From assembly GCA_034437215.1 (NCBI GenBank), contig DAOTVC010000039.1, positions 1 to 64,000 on the forward strand: a stretch of DNA of 64,000 nt, in the 5' to 3' direction. This document shows positions 32,374 through 40,650 of this stretch, piece by piece (within the stretch, counting starts at the first letter, position 1; each line of letters begins with the position of its first letter). The notes below the pieces were generated by a model. That model was not told the origin of the DNA and did no database searches. It saw nothing but the letters and a program-made list of their open reading frames with translations. The position numbers and the translations under genes were made by a program. This DNA comes from DAOTVC01 sp034437215. Its GTDB lineage: Bacteria; Chloroflexota; Anaerolineae; B4-G1; SLSP01.

Positions 32374-33540
32374 CTAGGGGTTCTGCTCAAGCCACGCTTT
32401 CAGGGCCCCGTACGCCGGCCGGTGGGCGCCCCCCTGCCAGTGGAAGGGATCGACGATGCCCCACCAGAACTCCTCCTGCTCCGGCGTCCAGAAAGCGTCC
32501 GGGATGTTCCAGACGAACAGGGGGCCGATCCAGGGCGACCAGTGCTCCTGCGCGTACGCCAGCGCCCGCACGAGGTAGTCCCCCTGCTCCTCCGGGGTCA
32601 CGGCGAACCAGGCGTAGTCGGGGTGGACGTTATCCGTCGTCCAACCGAACTCCAGGATGGCGACCTGCTTCTCACCGTCCCCCTGAGCCTCCATGATGGC
32701 CCGCATCTCCTCGGCGTGGCGGAAACAGAAGAAGCGCTGCCCCCCGTACTCCGGCGTCGCTGCAGCCTCCTGAGGGGAGACCTCAGGCGGGGCTGCGTAA
32801 CCCGGCGCATGGAGGCCTAAAAGGTCGAAGTAGGGAGCCGCGCCCGCCTCGTACATCCCGCGCAGGAAGTCGGCGTCGGGCAGAGCGACGGGAGGGCCGG
32901 AGCCGGTAGGCGCGAGGCCGGCGCTGATGACCAGGGCTTCGGGATCGGCCTCCTTGAGGGCCACGTAGCAGGTGCGGAGGAGCTCGACGTAACCGGCGGG
33001 ATCAGGCTCGCGCCCTGCCCACTCGCGGGCGAGGTTGGGCTCGTTCCAGACCTGGTAGCCGCGCACGCGCCCCCGGTAACGGCTCGCCACGTCGGAGCAG
33101 AAGGCGCCGAAGGCCTTCAGGTCGATGGGCACGTTGCCTGCCTCGTCGGCGGTGGCCCAGCCGGGCGGATGTCCCAGGCGAAAGAGCAGCTGCAGCTCCC
33201 AGGCCTCGGCCTCCTCGACGATGCGATCGGAGTGGGTCCAGTCGTAAGGCAGCTCGGGGTCGGGGCGAACGTCGCGCCAGGGCAGACTCTGTTTGGCCCA
33301 CCCGAAGCCCGCCTCCATCACCAGCCGCCAGTCGCGCTGCGAGGCCCAGGGATCCCACCAGACGTGCAGATTCACCCCGTACTCGGGAGAGTCAAAGGTG
33401 TAGGGCCGGGGCCGGGCGGTCGGGGTCGGCTGCGGAGCAGCCGTAGAGGACAAAGGAGTGGGCGCCTCCGCACGGAGACAGCCCACTCCATAGAACACAA
33501 CCGCGATGAGCAAGAAGGGAGTGAGAACGCGCCGCCACAT
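32374..33540 (-). CDS. Clan GH-A glycosidase-like lipoprotein
   Basis: 388 residues. ATG start 3 bases after the upstream paralogue. A signal sequence ends in a lipobox-like VGC at residue 21, then a Pro/Thr linker to about 48. The TIM-barrel domain begins with YGVNLHVWWDPWASQRDW. The proposed acid/base Glu is in YQVWNEPNLAREW and the nucleophile Glu in VAILEFGWTTDN, the spacing expected for clan A enzymes such as GH39 or GH5-like families. It would act outside the cell on a polysaccharide or glycoside. The family number cannot be fixed by eye. It is the distal gene of a two-gene pair with a related protein. Confidence 0.75.
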   Translation of the reverse strand: MWRRVLTPFLLIAVVFYGVGCLRAEAPTPLSSTAAPQPTPTARPRPYTFDSPEYGVNLHVWWDPWASQRDWRLVMEAGFGWAKQSLPWRDVRPDPELPYDWTHSDRIVEEAEAWELQLLFRLGHPPGWATADEAGNVPIDLKAFGAFCSDVASRYRGRVRGYQVWNEPNLAREWAGREPDPAGYVELLRTCYVALKEADPEALVISAGLAPTGSGPPVALPDADFLRGMYEAGAAPYFDLLGLHAPGYAAPPEVSPQEAAATPEYGGQRFFCFRHAEEMRAIMEAQGDGEKQVAILEFGWTTDNVHPDYAWFAVTPEEQGDYLVRALAYAQEHWSPWIGPLFVWNIPDAFWTPEQEEFWWGIVDPFHWQGGAHRPAYGALKAWLEQNP

Positions 33541-33543
33541 ACC

Positions 33544-34956
33544 TCAGGGGATCTTGGGCATACGCCCGACGGCGTCGAAGGCGGGACGCGGCGAGCCGTC
33601 GAAGTTGATGATGCTGTAGGGGGCATTGGGATCGGTCTCCCCGATACCGCCCTTCTGACCGTAGTCGAGATTCCAGAGGAAGGCCATTCGGACGAAGCCC
33701 CACTGGCGCATCAGCTGGAAGGCCTCCACGACCCACTCCGCCTGCTCTTCGAGGGTATTGTCCCAGGCGAACTCGAAGTCCTCCGCGACGCTTCCCCACC
33801 CCTCAGCCGAGGCCCACCCGAACTCCGTGAGGCAGAGAGGTGTGTTGTGGCCCGCCTGCTGCACCATGGCGTAGTAGTCCCAGAGGGTGCTCTTGAAGGA
33901 CCAGGAGTGGTGAGGACTATCAAAGGGTCCGCGGAACTGAGCGGCGGGATCGTTGTAGCCCTCGTCCCACCCGACGTCAGGAGGGAGGTTGATGCCGTTA
34001 TGGTGCACGCCCACGCAGTCAGCGTAGTCGAGGAAGCCGGCGTCGATCATACGCTGCAGATACATGTAGTCGTCCATGTAGAGCAACCGATCGGGATCGG
34101 CGGGGTCGCCGGCGGTGACGCCCGTGGGGGAGAGCGCGCCGCTGATCACGATGATGTCGGGGTCGCGGCTCTTGATGGCCTGGTAGGCCAGGCGCAGCAT
34201 CTCCACGTAGCGCTCCGGGTTCAGACCCTCCGCGGTGTCCCACTCGCGGTTCAGATTCTGCTCGTTCCAGACCTCGATGGCGTGGATCCGGCCGTCGTAC
34301 CGCTCGATCACCTCACCCAGGAACTCGGCGTAGAGCGCCAGGTCGTCCGGGGGGGCGCCGAGGGGGTCGGCGTCGATGTAGGAACGGGTCCACTCCGGAG
34401 CGTCTACCACGCTCAACATAACCTTCAACCCCATCTCGTTAGCCGCCTCGATGACCGGATCGTAGATGTGCCACTGGGGCTCGCCCCCCCGCTCGGGATG
34501 GACGTCATCCCAGCGCAGCTGCTGCTTGACCCAGCCCAGGCCCAGATGATCACGCACCTGGCGCATGGAGTAGGAGTAATCACCCGCCACGGGGATCACG
34601 CCCTGCAGGGCGATCCCGTAACCGAAGTCGCCCCAGGGCAACGGCGGCAGATCGGAGACGGGTGTCGCTTCGACGCCCTCGGGAAGAGGGGTAGGCGTGG
34701 GCAGTGTAATGGTCTCCACGGGCAGGGTCGCCGTCGCGAGGAGATTCCCTTCCGCCGGCGCTCCCGCTTCTCCTACGCCCCCAATCAGTTCCGTCGGATC
34801 GGCGGTCTGCTCCTCAGAGGGAAAGGTGAAGCCTCCAAAGGCGCAGGTGACGCTCAGAAAGAGCAGCAGGACCCACATGATAATGCCGAGGGTGAGGGTC
34901 CGTCCCCGCAGCCTTCGTAACTCGTTTCGCACGTTATCCCAGAAGGGGCTTTGCAT
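33544..34956 (-). CDS. Clan GH-A glycosidase-like protein with N-terminal membrane anchor
   Basis: 470 residues, ATG with GGAGGC upstream. One transmembrane segment (about residues 22-42, TLGIIMWVLLLFLSVTCAFG), then a linker with TPTPLPEG to about 100. The TIM-barrel domain starts with FGYGIALQGV. Acid/base Glu is in IEVWNEQNLNREW and the nucleophile in LCLTEFGWASAEGW. The acid/base motif reads NEQN here instead of NEPN in the neighbour. The two are distant paralogues and share a DVRPD/DVHPE turn early in the barrel. Likely extracellular glycoside hydrolase anchored at the membrane. It has its own promoter at 35040-35067. Confidence 0.75.
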   Translation of the reverse strand: MQSPFWDNVRNELRRLRGRTLTLGIIMWVLLLFLSVTCAFGGFTFPSEEQTADPTELIGGVGEAGAPAEGNLLATATLPVETITLPTPTPLPEGVEATPVSDLPPLPWGDFGYGIALQGVIPVAGDYSYSMRQVRDHLGLGWVKQQLRWDDVHPERGGEPQWHIYDPVIEAANEMGLKVMLSVVDAPEWTRSYIDADPLGAPPDDLALYAEFLGEVIERYDGRIHAIEVWNEQNLNREWDTAEGLNPERYVEMLRLAYQAIKSRDPDIIVISGALSPTGVTAGDPADPDRLLYMDDYMYLQRMIDAGFLDYADCVGVHHNGINLPPDVGWDEGYNDPAAQFRGPFDSPHHSWSFKSTLWDYYAMVQQAGHNTPLCLTEFGWASAEGWGSVAEDFEFAWDNTLEEQAEWVVEAFQLMRQWGFVRMAFLWNLDYGQKGGIGETDPNAPYSIINFDGSPRPAFDAVGRMPKIP

Positions 34957-35039
34957 AGATGCCTCCGCTATCTCGAACAGCTATCTGTGCTTCCGTCCAC
35001 AGCGACCGAAAGCCGACGTTTCGTCAGCTTCGCGGGCTG

Positions 35040-35067
35040 AGTATACCGTGAAACAGCCAAGGAGCAA
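35040..35067 (-). promoter_or_regulatory. Promoter of glycosidase-like pair
   Basis: Minus strand TTGCTC (35067-35062), 16-base spacer, TATACT (35045-35040). It is placed 83 bases before the ATG at 34956. Apart from it, I see no gene in the 332 bases from 34957 to 35288. Confidence 0.55.
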
Positions 35068-35288
35068 GTTTTGAGACAGTAAAAGCGCCGGAAGAGGCCT
35101 ACCGCATCTCGACGTACGGTCTTCTGCTGCTGGCTCTCCAGGATTTCGCAGGGTACAACAGGGCCATGTGCCACGCGTTGCCTGCCACAACGCAGGAAAG
35201 GTCTGGTACGCCCCACCGCAGCAGCCATTTGAGCTAGTTTTAGAGCTGCTCACCCCACCACCCGGCGAAACCCAAAAGAGCCCTGCTG

Positions 35289-36059
35289 CTACCAGCTCTT
35301 CTCTCCGGGCACCTCAGCCCCGTTCCGGGGCTGCCCCCCGTGCCCCTCACAGAGCACCAGCGAGTCGCCCTGACGGTCGGTGTGCACGACGTAGAGGGCA
35401 TCACCCGCCCGGAGCGTGATCCGGTATCCGGGAGTGATGACCATGAGGCAATTGGCACCGGGCGCCGCACATCCCAGGCAGGAGTTGCGCCACTCCACAG
35501 ATTGCACCTCCACAAGGGTCAAGGACTCCGCCGCAACACCCCGTCGCTCGGCGACCAGGCGCTTCGCAGCCGCGACGACGGATTGCAACGTCTCGGTAAG
35601 GGGGGGCTCCGGAGAGGGACGCGGAGAGAGATCAGGCTCGCACACCACAAAGTGAGCGGGCTCCTCGGCGGTGTGCACCGCGTAACCTTTACCGCCGGCA
35701 TCTTTCACGACCAGACGCCAACCGGGGGTGATGACCTGAGCGTAGTCCCTTCCGGGTCGGGGACAGCCGAGGGCCGTACTGGACCACTCCTCTCGTTGGG
35801 CCTCGACGAGCCGCAGCTCCTCTGCGGACGTCTCGAGAGCTTCCGCCAGGAGGGGGCGCAGTTGAGCAAAGAGGGCCCCTTCAACCCCCAACGTGGGGGA
35901 AGGCGTGGGCAGAGGGGACGCCCTAGCGGGCGTCTGGACGGGCGATAGGGGGCTGGTCAGGGTCTCTGCCTCTCCTTCGGGGGCGGGAGTGGGTAAGACC
36001 GGCGGCGTACAGGCAGCCCACGACAACAGTATCAGCAGAATCACAAGTCTAATCCGCAT
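35289..36059 (-). CDS. Lipoprotein with two copies of an uncharacterised domain
   Basis: 256 residues, ATG after GAGGAGG. A signal peptide ends at a lipobox (LLSWAAC, C17), and a Pro/Ser/Thr-rich linker runs to about residue 60. The rest consists of two related domains of about 75 residues (roughly 65-150 and 160-250). Each has LVEAQ/LVEVQ, W-S/R-N-S/T, a LGC-x-x-PG motif, VITPGWR/VITPGYR, a strand with VVK/TLR, and YAVHT/YVVHT followed by VCE/LCE. The cysteines in LGC and VCE/LCE may form a disulfide. I know of no function; the pattern resembles small exported beta-domain proteins. The start codon lies 21 bases from a GACT-phased repeat. Confidence 0.72.
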   Translation of the reverse strand: MRIRLVILLILLSWAACTPPVLPTPAPEGEAETLTSPLSPVQTPARASPLPTPSPTLGVEGALFAQLRPLLAEALETSAEELRLVEAQREEWSSTALGCPRPGRDYAQVITPGWRLVVKDAGGKGYAVHTAEEPAHFVVCEPDLSPRPSPEPPLTETLQSVVAAAKRLVAERRGVAAESLTLVEVQSVEWRNSCLGCAAPGANCLMVITPGYRITLRAGDALYVVHTDRQGDSLVLCEGHGGQPRNGAEVPGEKSW

Positions 36060-36080
36060 TCAAACTCCTCCTCGGAAATT

Positions 36081-36120
36081 AGTCGTATAGTCTCGCAGTC
36101 TGGTAGTCAAGCAGTCATTG
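36081..36120. repeat. Five AGTCNNNN 8-bp units upstream of lipoprotein start
   Basis: AGTC recurs at exact 8-base spacing five times (36081, 36089, 36097, 36105, 36113) while the other four bases vary. On the coding strand of the leftward lipoprotein it reads GACT every 8 bases and ends 21 bases before the ATG. Similar tracts occur at 13840 and 51608. Confidence 0.85.
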
Positions 36121-36361
36121 CATGCTTGGATGGGGTGGACAAGCACCGGCGTCTCCTTCAAGAGCAGCCTGGGCACGCGAGCGTCCCGCCCGCCAGGTTG
36201 GGGAACAAGGTGTCCGCGTTCCATCGAGAATCCGTCGCAGATCAAAGGTCAACAGCGAACGTCCTCTGCAGACCCGGCGGGTGCGCGTGAGGAGATCGCC
36301 TCTACGAGGAGACACCTATGAAGACGTCAGGGGGGACTTTCGAGTTCCGCACACCTCACGT

Positions 36362-36389
36362 TTGATCTCCTCCGCGCCCCCACTATAAT
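36362..36389 (+). promoter_or_regulatory. Promoter of ABC-2 permease operon, with structured leader
   Basis: TTGATC (36362-36367), 16-base spacer, TATAAT (36384-36389). The leader to the TTG start at 36528 holds TGAAACGT (36431-36438) pairing with ACGTTTCA (36455-36462) around an inner GTGAG/CTCAC stem. No gene is seen in 36121-36527. Confidence 0.65.
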
Positions 36390-36527
36390 GATGGAGGGGT
36401 GTTTCAACCTAGTCGGAAGCGATCCCTCGCTGAAACGTGAGGATCTCACATTTTACGTTTCACCTTTCATGCCTCGGCTTGACTCAGCGGAGACATACCC
36501 TAACGATTGTAAGGGGGACAGAAGATA

Positions 36528-37442
36528 TTGAAAAGGATCAATCCCGTACTCACAAGGCACCTGCGACAGACAACGCACCGGAACAGAGCCTTCTGGCTGC
36601 TGGGGCTCTATCTGCTGGCGATCACGGTGCTGACCGTGCTCTTCGGCGCGCTCATCTTCGTCGCCACCTTAACTCCTCAGGTTGTAACCTTCTCCATGTC
36701 CGATATCTACGAGACGGGCCGGATGATGTTCACCCTCTCCAGCCTCTTCCTTCTCATCGCAGCGAGCATCCTGGCTCCCATCAATGCCCTGGGTACCCTC
36801 GCCGGTGAGAGGGAGCAGCGCACCCTCGACCTGCTGCGCCTCACCACCCTCCATACCCGTTCCATCGTCCTGGGCAAGGTGGGGGCAGCGCTGATCAACG
36901 GCACCCTCTACATTCTGGCTCCCATTCCGCTGTTGATGATGGGGTATTGGCTCGGGGGGATCTCCGCTCTGGAGCTCGTGCTCACCTTCGCTTTTCTGGT
37001 GATCACCATGCTCTTCTGCACCTCCGTGGCCCTCTTCTTCTCCTCCCTCACCCGCAAGACGATTGCAGCCGTGCTGCTCTTCTACGGCCTGAGCTTCGCT
37101 ACCCTGCCCCTTATCGGGATCCTCGCCTTCGTCTTCCAAGCCCTACCCTACCTGCTGTTGGATGGCCCCATCGCCGCCGGCTCTTTCCCGTTGCAGATCT
37201 TCATCGAACATGGCTGGGTGCTCCTGGCAGCGCTCCATCCTTACACGGCGGGTATCGTGAGCTACGCCCTCTGGACGGAAAAGGGGTCCTGGTTTTTCAA
37301 CACCTTCTCCCTCTCGGGCCCCTACACCGGCCACCTCGTCACGCTGCCCTCTCCGTGGATCCCCTACTTCGTACTGGTCCTGGTCGTCTCCTTCTTCCTC
37401 CTCCGAAGCGCCTGGCGTCGTCTGGCACGCCCGAAGAGGTAG
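36528..37442 (+). CDS. ABC-2 type transporter permease
   Basis: 304 residues, TTG start with AAGGGGG about 11 bases upstream. Six hydrophobic segments are visible (approximately residues 25-48, 65-90, 120-145, 150-175, 180-205, 270-295). After the second lies the motif LAGEREQRTLDLLRLTTLHTRSIVLGK, of which EREQRTLDLL is the typical ABC-2 coupling helix. It is an integral membrane component of an export ABC transporter. No ATP-binding gene is next to it, so its partner ATPase is elsewhere or lies upstream in another transcript. The following coiled-coil protein starts 3 bases after its stop and is probably co-translated. Confidence 0.8.
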   Translation: MKRINPVLTRHLRQTTHRNRAFWLLGLYLLAITVLTVLFGALIFVATLTPQVVTFSMSDIYETGRMMFTLSSLFLLIAASILAPINALGTLAGEREQRTLDLLRLTTLHTRSIVLGKVGAALINGTLYILAPIPLLMMGYWLGGISALELVLTFAFLVITMLFCTSVALFFSSLTRKTIAAVLLFYGLSFATLPLIGILAFVFQALPYLLLDGPIAAGSFPLQIFIEHGWVLLAALHPYTAGIVSYALWTEKGSWFFNTFSLSGPYTGHLVTLPSPWIPYFVLVLVVSFFLLRSAWRRLARPKR

Positions 37443-37445
37443 AGC

Positions 37446-38936
37446 ATGCGCGAAGAGAGCTTGCAGGCAGAGCAAGCCCGCCTCCTGGGCGCGCTCCGCA
37501 GACACGATGCCGTCGTGGGCCTGGGATGGGGCCTGGTAGCGGCGTTGGCCCTCGAGACGCTGCTGGTCCTCGCCGGTCGGTTGGTGCCCCTCTGGTACCG
37601 CAGCGCTCTCCTCCGGCTCCTCCCGCTCCTTCTCGGCAGCGGGCTCCTTCTCGGTGCCCTTGTCGGGGCTTATGGCAGCCGGCCCCTCAGCCGCCGCCTT
37701 CGTCGTCTGGAGCGAAATCTCGGGCTCGCCGAGCGCCTGATTACCGCTTGGGAACTGGAGCAAGGACGGATCACCGCCCCCCCTTCCATGGTCGAAGAAC
37801 AGCGCCAGGAGACCCTGGAAACTCTGCGAGGGCTGGACGCCGGGCGCACCTTTCCTCTACGACCCGCGCCGGCTGCCCTCCGCACCGTCCTGGGGCTCGT
37901 CCTGCTGCTCGGCGTAGCGCTGGGACTCCCTAACCCTCAGGAGGAGCGCCTCCTGGAACGGCAGGCGCTTCAGGAGGCCCACGAGGAAACGATCACCGAG
38001 ATAGAGTCCTTGATCGCGAGTGTGGCACAAGATTCGTTTCTCGACCCCGAAACGCGCGAGGCAGCGCTGGAGGCCCTGGAAGAGGCCCTCAGCACCCTGG
38101 AGGATCCCCAGACTTCGCCCGACGAACAGATGCGGGCCCTGGACGAGGCTGAGGAGACGCTGGCGGACCTCGAAAACGCCGCAGCGGAGGCCCGCGTCCA
38201 GCAGCTCGCGGAAGCTGCCCCCCTCTCCACGGAGGAGGCAGTCCGACAGATGAGCGAGCTCCTGCAGAGGAGAGACCCTCAAGCGGCGGCGGCCTGGTTG
38301 CGGGAGCTGGTCGAGGAGCGCGGCGATCCGCTCACACCGGAGGAGATCCTGGCCCTGGCGGATGCCTTTACCGAGATGGCGCAGGCACTTCAAGAGACAG
38401 ATCCGGCACTCGCCGACCAGTTTCAGGAGATAGCGGAAGAGATCTACTCCGGTGACGCGCAGGAAGCGCGCGCAGCCATCCTGGAGGCCTCTGAAACGCT
38501 GGGAGAGGTAGCGGAGGGTAACGCGTCCAACCGTAGCCTGGAAAGCGCGCAGGCGCGCTTACAGCGCGTCGAGGAATCCCTGGGGGCTTCCGCCGGTATG
38601 CTATCAGAGGGGGAAGTCCCCAGGGGAGCAGACGCCTCCGGCAGCGGGGGCACAGCAGGCGGGGAGGATGCGGGCAGCAGTGCGCCCTATGGCCCCTCCG
38701 AGAGCGCGCGCCTCGAGGGGGAGAGCGGGCAGATCACCTTACCCCGTGAGAGAACAGCCGGGGAAGGGGAGCCGGGCGTAGGCAGCGCAGGCAGCGCCCG
38801 GGTGGACTACACGGAGGCCTACGGCGAGTATGCGGCGGCTGCAGAGGCCGAACTCTCCAGGCGCTCCCTCCCCCCGGCGATGCGGGGCTACATCCGTGCC
38901 TACTTCAGCAGCCTCGAAGAGCAGGGCTCGCAATAA
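37446..38936 (+). CDS. Membrane protein with long coiled coil, function unknown
   Basis: 496 residues, ATG start coupled to the ABC-2 permease. Three hydrophobic segments in the N-terminal half (about 25-45, 55-75, 138-158) are followed by a highly helical, Glu/Ala/Leu-rich region (165-370) with heptad patterns. A Gly/Ser-rich low-complexity linker (about 390-430) and a conserved-looking C-terminus (YAAAAEAELSRRSLPPAMRGYIRAYFSSL) follow. The tail resembles proteins that accompany MoxR/DUF58-type clusters in Chloroflexota, but none of those genes is here. I cannot assign a biochemical function; a structural or assembly role for the transporter is a guess. Confidence 0.7.
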   Translation: MREESLQAEQARLLGALRRHDAVVGLGWGLVAALALETLLVLAGRLVPLWYRSALLRLLPLLLGSGLLLGALVGAYGSRPLSRRLRRLERNLGLAERLITAWELEQGRITAPPSMVEEQRQETLETLRGLDAGRTFPLRPAPAALRTVLGLVLLLGVALGLPNPQEERLLERQALQEAHEETITEIESLIASVAQDSFLDPETREAALEALEEALSTLEDPQTSPDEQMRALDEAEETLADLENAAAEARVQQLAEAAPLSTEEAVRQMSELLQRRDPQAAAAWLRELVEERGDPLTPEEILALADAFTEMAQALQETDPALADQFQEIAEEIYSGDAQEARAAILEASETLGEVAEGNASNRSLESAQARLQRVEESLGASAGMLSEGEVPRGADASGSGGTAGGEDAGSSAPYGPSESARLEGESGQITLPRERTAGEGEPGVGSAGSARVDYTEAYGEYAAAAEAELSRRSLPPAMRGYIRAYFSSLEEQGSQ

Positions 38937-38980
38937 GATTACGCACCACATAGCCTTGGCCAAGGAGATTATTGCAGTTC

Positions 38981-39009
38981 TTGACAATCGTCCCGCCCTA
39001 TGCTAACAT
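38981..39009 (+). promoter_or_regulatory. Promoter of small RNA / glnA leader
   Basis: TTGACA (38981-38986), 17-base spacer, TAACAT (39004-39009). The expected transcription start is near 39016, about 290 bases before the glnA start, with a complete terminator in between. Confidence 0.7.
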
Positions 39010-39015
39010 GAAACT

Positions 39016-39165
39016 TGTTTGGAGATCCCAGTGCAAAACTTAACCGGAGCGACCCAGACCAACAACAATCAGCAGCCGCATCCTCGGGGAGGATCCGGTT
39101 AGCCGAACGCGCGAGCAACACGCGAATTGAACCAGCCTACCGGACCGGAGGCTGGTTTTTCTTTT
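39016..39165 (+). ncRNA. Unidentified structured RNA upstream of glnA (small RNA or attenuator)
   Basis: About 150 nt between a promoter and a strong terminator. Seen directly: AACCGGA (39042-39048) pairs with TCCGGTT (39094-39100). ATCCTC/GAGGAT (39080-39094) forms an alternative or nested stem. A 9-bp terminator stem (39130-39138 with 39149-39157) is followed by TTTTTCTTTT. The terminator loop contains ACCGGA (39139-39144), a second perfect partner for TCCGGT, so the central strand can pair either way. There is no coding potential beyond an 11-codon frame that overlaps the -10. It does not match glutamine riboswitch, SRP or 6S patterns that I know. It could be an independent sRNA or a leader controlling glnA. 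Confidence 0.6.
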
Positions 39166-39248
39166 GGGCTAGGGGTCTGCTCCAGAAGGAGGTGCAGCCA
39201 GGTGAGAAGCAAGGCCCGCGAGGGGTCACGTTGTAAACGGTCAAAATC

Positions 39249-39276
39249 TTGACAGCCAAGCAGACTCATATACCAT
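39249..39276 (+). promoter_or_regulatory. Second promoter, proximal to glnA
   Basis: TTGACA (39249-39254), 16-base spacer, TACCAT (39271-39276). It lies after the terminator of the small RNA unit and 27 bases before the glnA ATG. Confidence 0.55.
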
Positions 39277-39302
39277 TCAACCAAGGTCAGGAGGCAAGCA
39301 AA

Positions 39303-40637
39303 ATGTCCATCGACGTAGTGTCCCGTGCCCAAGAAGATCAAGTACACTTTATCAGCTTACAGTTCATCGACATTCTGGGGAACATCAAGAGCGTGACCAT
39401 CCCGGTCCAGCAGCTGGAGAACGCCCTTCAAGAGGGAGTCTGGTTTGACGGCTCCTCCATTCAGGGCTTCGCGCGCATCTACGAGAGCGACCGCGTCCTC
39501 GTGCCTGACCCCGGCACCTACCGGGTACTCCCCTGGAGCGCCCCGGAGCGGCGCCGGGCGCGCATCCTCTGTGACGTACACGGCCCGGACGGGGACCCCG
39601 CCGCCAATGACCCGCGTACCGTCCTCAAGCGCGCCGTGGAGCGCGCGGCGCAGCGGGGATACGTCTACAACACCGGGCCGGAGATCGAGTTCTTTATCTT
39701 CGAGAGAGCGGCTCACTCCCCTCTCAGTCCCGTCCCCCACGACGTCGTGGGTTACTTCGATTTCTCGCCGCGGGACAAGGCCCAACAGGTACGCAGCGAG
39801 ATCGTCCTGGCACTGCAGGCTCTGGGTATCGAGGTCGAGATGAGCCACCACGAGGTAGCGACGGGCCAACACGAGATCGACTTCCGCTACGCCGACGCTC
39901 TCACCAGCGCCGACAACGCCGTCACCTTCAAGTCCGCCGTAAGGGCCGTCGCCGCCAGCCACGATCTCTACGCCAGTTTCATGCCGAAGCCTATCTTCGG
40001 GATCAACGGCTCGGGCATGCACACCCACCAGAGCTTCGCGGGCCGCGATAACGGACGCAATCTCTTCTACGATGCTCACGACACCCACCACCTCTCCTCC
40101 CTGGCGCGCTCCTTCGTGGCGGGACAGTTAGCCCACGCCCGGGCCCTCTCCGCCATCGTCGCTCCCACCGTCAACAGCTACAAGCGGCTCACGCCGGGCT
40201 ACGAGGCCCCCGTCTACATCTCCTGGGCCCACCGCAACCGCTCCGCCCTCATCCGCGTGCCCTCGGCACGTCCCGGACATGAGGCGGCGATGCGCGTCGA
40301 GCTCCGCTGCCCGGATCCCAGCGCTAACCCCTATCTCGCCTTCACCGCGATGTTGGCGGCCGGGCTGGACGGTATCGAGAAGGAGCTGAAACCACCGGCG
40401 ATGGTCAACGAGGACATCTACCATCTGGAGCCGGCCGACCTGGAGGCGCGCGGGATCCAGACGCTGCCCGGCACGCTGGGGGAGGCCCTGGAGGCCCTGG
40501 AGAGAGACGAGGTGCTTCTCGAGGCCCTGGGTGCGCCCATCGTGGAGGCCTTTATGCGGGCTCGCCGGGCCGAGTGGGAGGAGTATCGCATCCAGGTCAC
40601 GCCGTGGGAGCTGGAACGCTATTTAGAAACGGCCTGA
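39303..40637 (+). CDS. glnA: Glutamine synthetase type I (second copy)
   Basis: 444 residues from ATG 39303 (AGGAGG about 8 bases upstream); upstream in-frame codons belong to the leader and promoter. GSI motifs: VWFDGSSIQGFARI, GPEIEFFIFER, MSHHEVATGQHEIDFRYADALT (in parts), GSGMHTHQSFAG, YISWAHRNRSALIRVP and VELRCPDPSANPYLAF. Its length and its close match to the short GSI-alpha pattern contrast with the 472-residue copy at 30914. The N-terminal arginine for feedback control seen in GSI-alpha (GFxRIxESDR) fits: GFARIYESDR. It makes glutamine. The leader RNA and two promoters suggest special regulation. Confidence 0.93.
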   Translation: MSIDVVSRAQEDQVHFISLQFIDILGNIKSVTIPVQQLENALQEGVWFDGSSIQGFARIYESDRVLVPDPGTYRVLPWSAPERRRARILCDVHGPDGDPAANDPRTVLKRAVERAAQRGYVYNTGPEIEFFIFERAAHSPLSPVPHDVVGYFDFSPRDKAQQVRSEIVLALQALGIEVEMSHHEVATGQHEIDFRYADALTSADNAVTFKSAVRAVAASHDLYASFMPKPIFGINGSGMHTHQSFAGRDNGRNLFYDAHDTHHLSSLARSFVAGQLAHARALSAIVAPTVNSYKRLTPGYEAPVYISWAHRNRSALIRVPSARPGHEAAMRVELRCPDPSANPYLAFTAMLAAGLDGIEKELKPPAMVNEDIYHLEPADLEARGIQTLPGTLGEALEALERDEVLLEALGAPIVEAFMRARRAEWEEYRIQVTPWELERYLETA

Positions 40638-40650
40638 AGCAGTTACTAGG

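Noticed and set aside
36390..36527. Second promoter TTGACT (36479) for the ABC-2 gene
   Set aside because: The matching -10 position reads TAACGA, too far from consensus; TTGATC-N16-TATAAT at 36362 is clearly better.
39008..39043. Eleven-codon leader peptide (ATG to TAA) in the glnA upstream region
   Set aside because: The ATG overlaps the -10 of the promoter at 38981-39009, so it would lie before the transcription start.
39016..39165. Known glutamine riboswitch, SRP RNA or 6S RNA
   Set aside because: The conserved core strings of these RNAs as I remember them (for example the SRP tetraloop region or the glnA-RNA GGAAGUAGG-like string) are not found. A covariance search would be needed to exclude distant members.
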